From assembly GCA_009838385.1 (NCBI GenBank), contig VXRS01000073.1:1-5052 (forward strand): a DNA stretch of 5,052 bases, read 5' to 3'. This document shows positions 4,838 through 5,052 of this stretch, piece by piece (positions within the stretch are counted from its first letter, which is position 1; each line of letters opens with the position of its first letter). The notes under the pieces were generated by a model that was not told where the DNA came from, did not search any database, and saw nothing but the letters and a program-made list of their open reading frames with translations. The stretch is from Dehalococcoidia bacterium (GTDB taxonomy: Bacteria; Chloroflexota; Dehalococcoidia; Tepidiformales; Tepidiformaceae). The translations under genes were made by a program, and so were the position numbers.

Positions 4838-5052
4838 ATGAGCGCGTCGTTCGAGGGAAAGGCGATCATCGTCACGGGGGCGGCCTCGGGGATGGGCCGG
4901 GGCGTCGCCGAGCTGCTCGCCGAGCGGGGCGCCCGCGTGGCGATCGTCGACCCGGCGGCGGAGGGGCTCGCGGAGACGGAGCGGGCGCTGCAGGACGCGG
5001 GCCGCGAGGTCATCGCCGAGCCCATCAGCGTGGCCGACCCGGAGGCCGTCGA
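4838..5052 (+). CDS. short-chain dehydrogenase/reductase (SDR), 3' end missing
   Basis: Partial gene running off the right edge: 71 complete codons of a family usually about 250 residues long. The N-terminus has the classical SDR Rossmann signature: strand KAIIVTG, then T13-G14-A-A-S-G18-M-G20 (TGxxxGxG), and helix RGVAELLAERGARVAIVD with Asp38 at the end of the second strand, which favours NAD(H) over NADP(H). The segment ISVADPEAV (63-71) matches the place of the usual D-V-[ST] stretch that binds the adenine ring, with Ser and Val-Ala-Asp around it. The Ser-Tyr-Lys active site lies beyond the window. The substrate is unknown; neighbours make a 3-hydroxyacyl or other secondary alcohol plausible. 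Start ATG 4838 is the only start that fits the fold, though its ribosome binding site is weak and buried in a hairpin. It is co-directional with, and 25 bases after, the tryptophan-rich paralogue. Confidence 0.5.
   Translation, partial: MSASFEGKAIIVTGAASGMGRGVAELLAERGARVAIVDPAAEGLAETERALQDAGREVIAEPISVADPEAV

Noticed and set aside
3744..4841. 365-residue plus-strand frame inside the second paralogue
   Set aside because: Arg/Ala/Gly/His-rich shifted-frame translation with no domain; the frame from 3637 shows clear homology to the neighbouring gene instead.
4066..5025. 319-residue open frame on the minus strand
   Set aside because: Opposite the tryptophan-rich protein and the SDR start; low-complexity Ala/Val/Pro/Arg composition, no recognisable domain, and it would cover two well-supported genes.

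Overview
The window is GC-rich DNA (roughly two thirds G+C by eye) with six protein genes, all on the plus strand, tightly spaced, with GTG as well as ATG starts and good purine-rich ribosome binding sites. This fits a free-living high-GC bacterium. The sequence alone does not fix the phylum; Actinomycetota, Chloroflexota or a high-GC proteobacterium are all possible, and I would not go further. No RNA gene, mobile element, CRISPR array or origin is visible.

Layout. (1) Bases 1-644: the 3' part of a tartronate semialdehyde reductase gene (glxR-like), with about 79 N-terminal residues lying off the left edge. (2) Bases 645-728: a short gap with two perfect inverted repeats and a strong ribosome binding site. 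(3) Bases 729-2376: a two-gene fatty-acyl-CoA module, a 3-hydroxyacyl-CoA dehydrogenase followed after 22 bases by an enoyl-CoA hydratase; both keep their known catalytic residues. (4) Bases 2377-2511: the largest gap, holding a sigma70-like promoter and two copies of the same GGGCGC/GCGCCC inverted repeat. (5) Bases 2512-4812: two adjacent genes of unknown function whose proteins are clearly related to each other along their whole length (distant paralogues) and share a G-x-R-[DE]-R-[SC]-W signature. (6) Bases 4838-5052: the start of a short-chain dehydrogenase/reductase, cut off at the right edge, with its start codon directly after a GC-rich hairpin.

How it fits together (inference). The dehydrogenase and hydratase catalyse consecutive steps of beta-oxidation (enoyl-CoA to 3-hydroxyacyl-CoA to 3-oxoacyl-CoA). 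The glxR-like enzyme belongs to glyoxylate/glycerate metabolism and may be the end of a different operon. The second half looks like a separate transcription unit: two paralogous, soluble, probably beta-rich proteins plus an NAD-type SDR. The paralogue pair is the part least explained by known biology. Its neighbours suggest a role in handling a hydrophobic or acyl substrate, but nothing in the sequence proves this.

[Form note: the original answer gave no confidence values for features; the uniform 0.5 is a placeholder required by the schema, not an assessment.]
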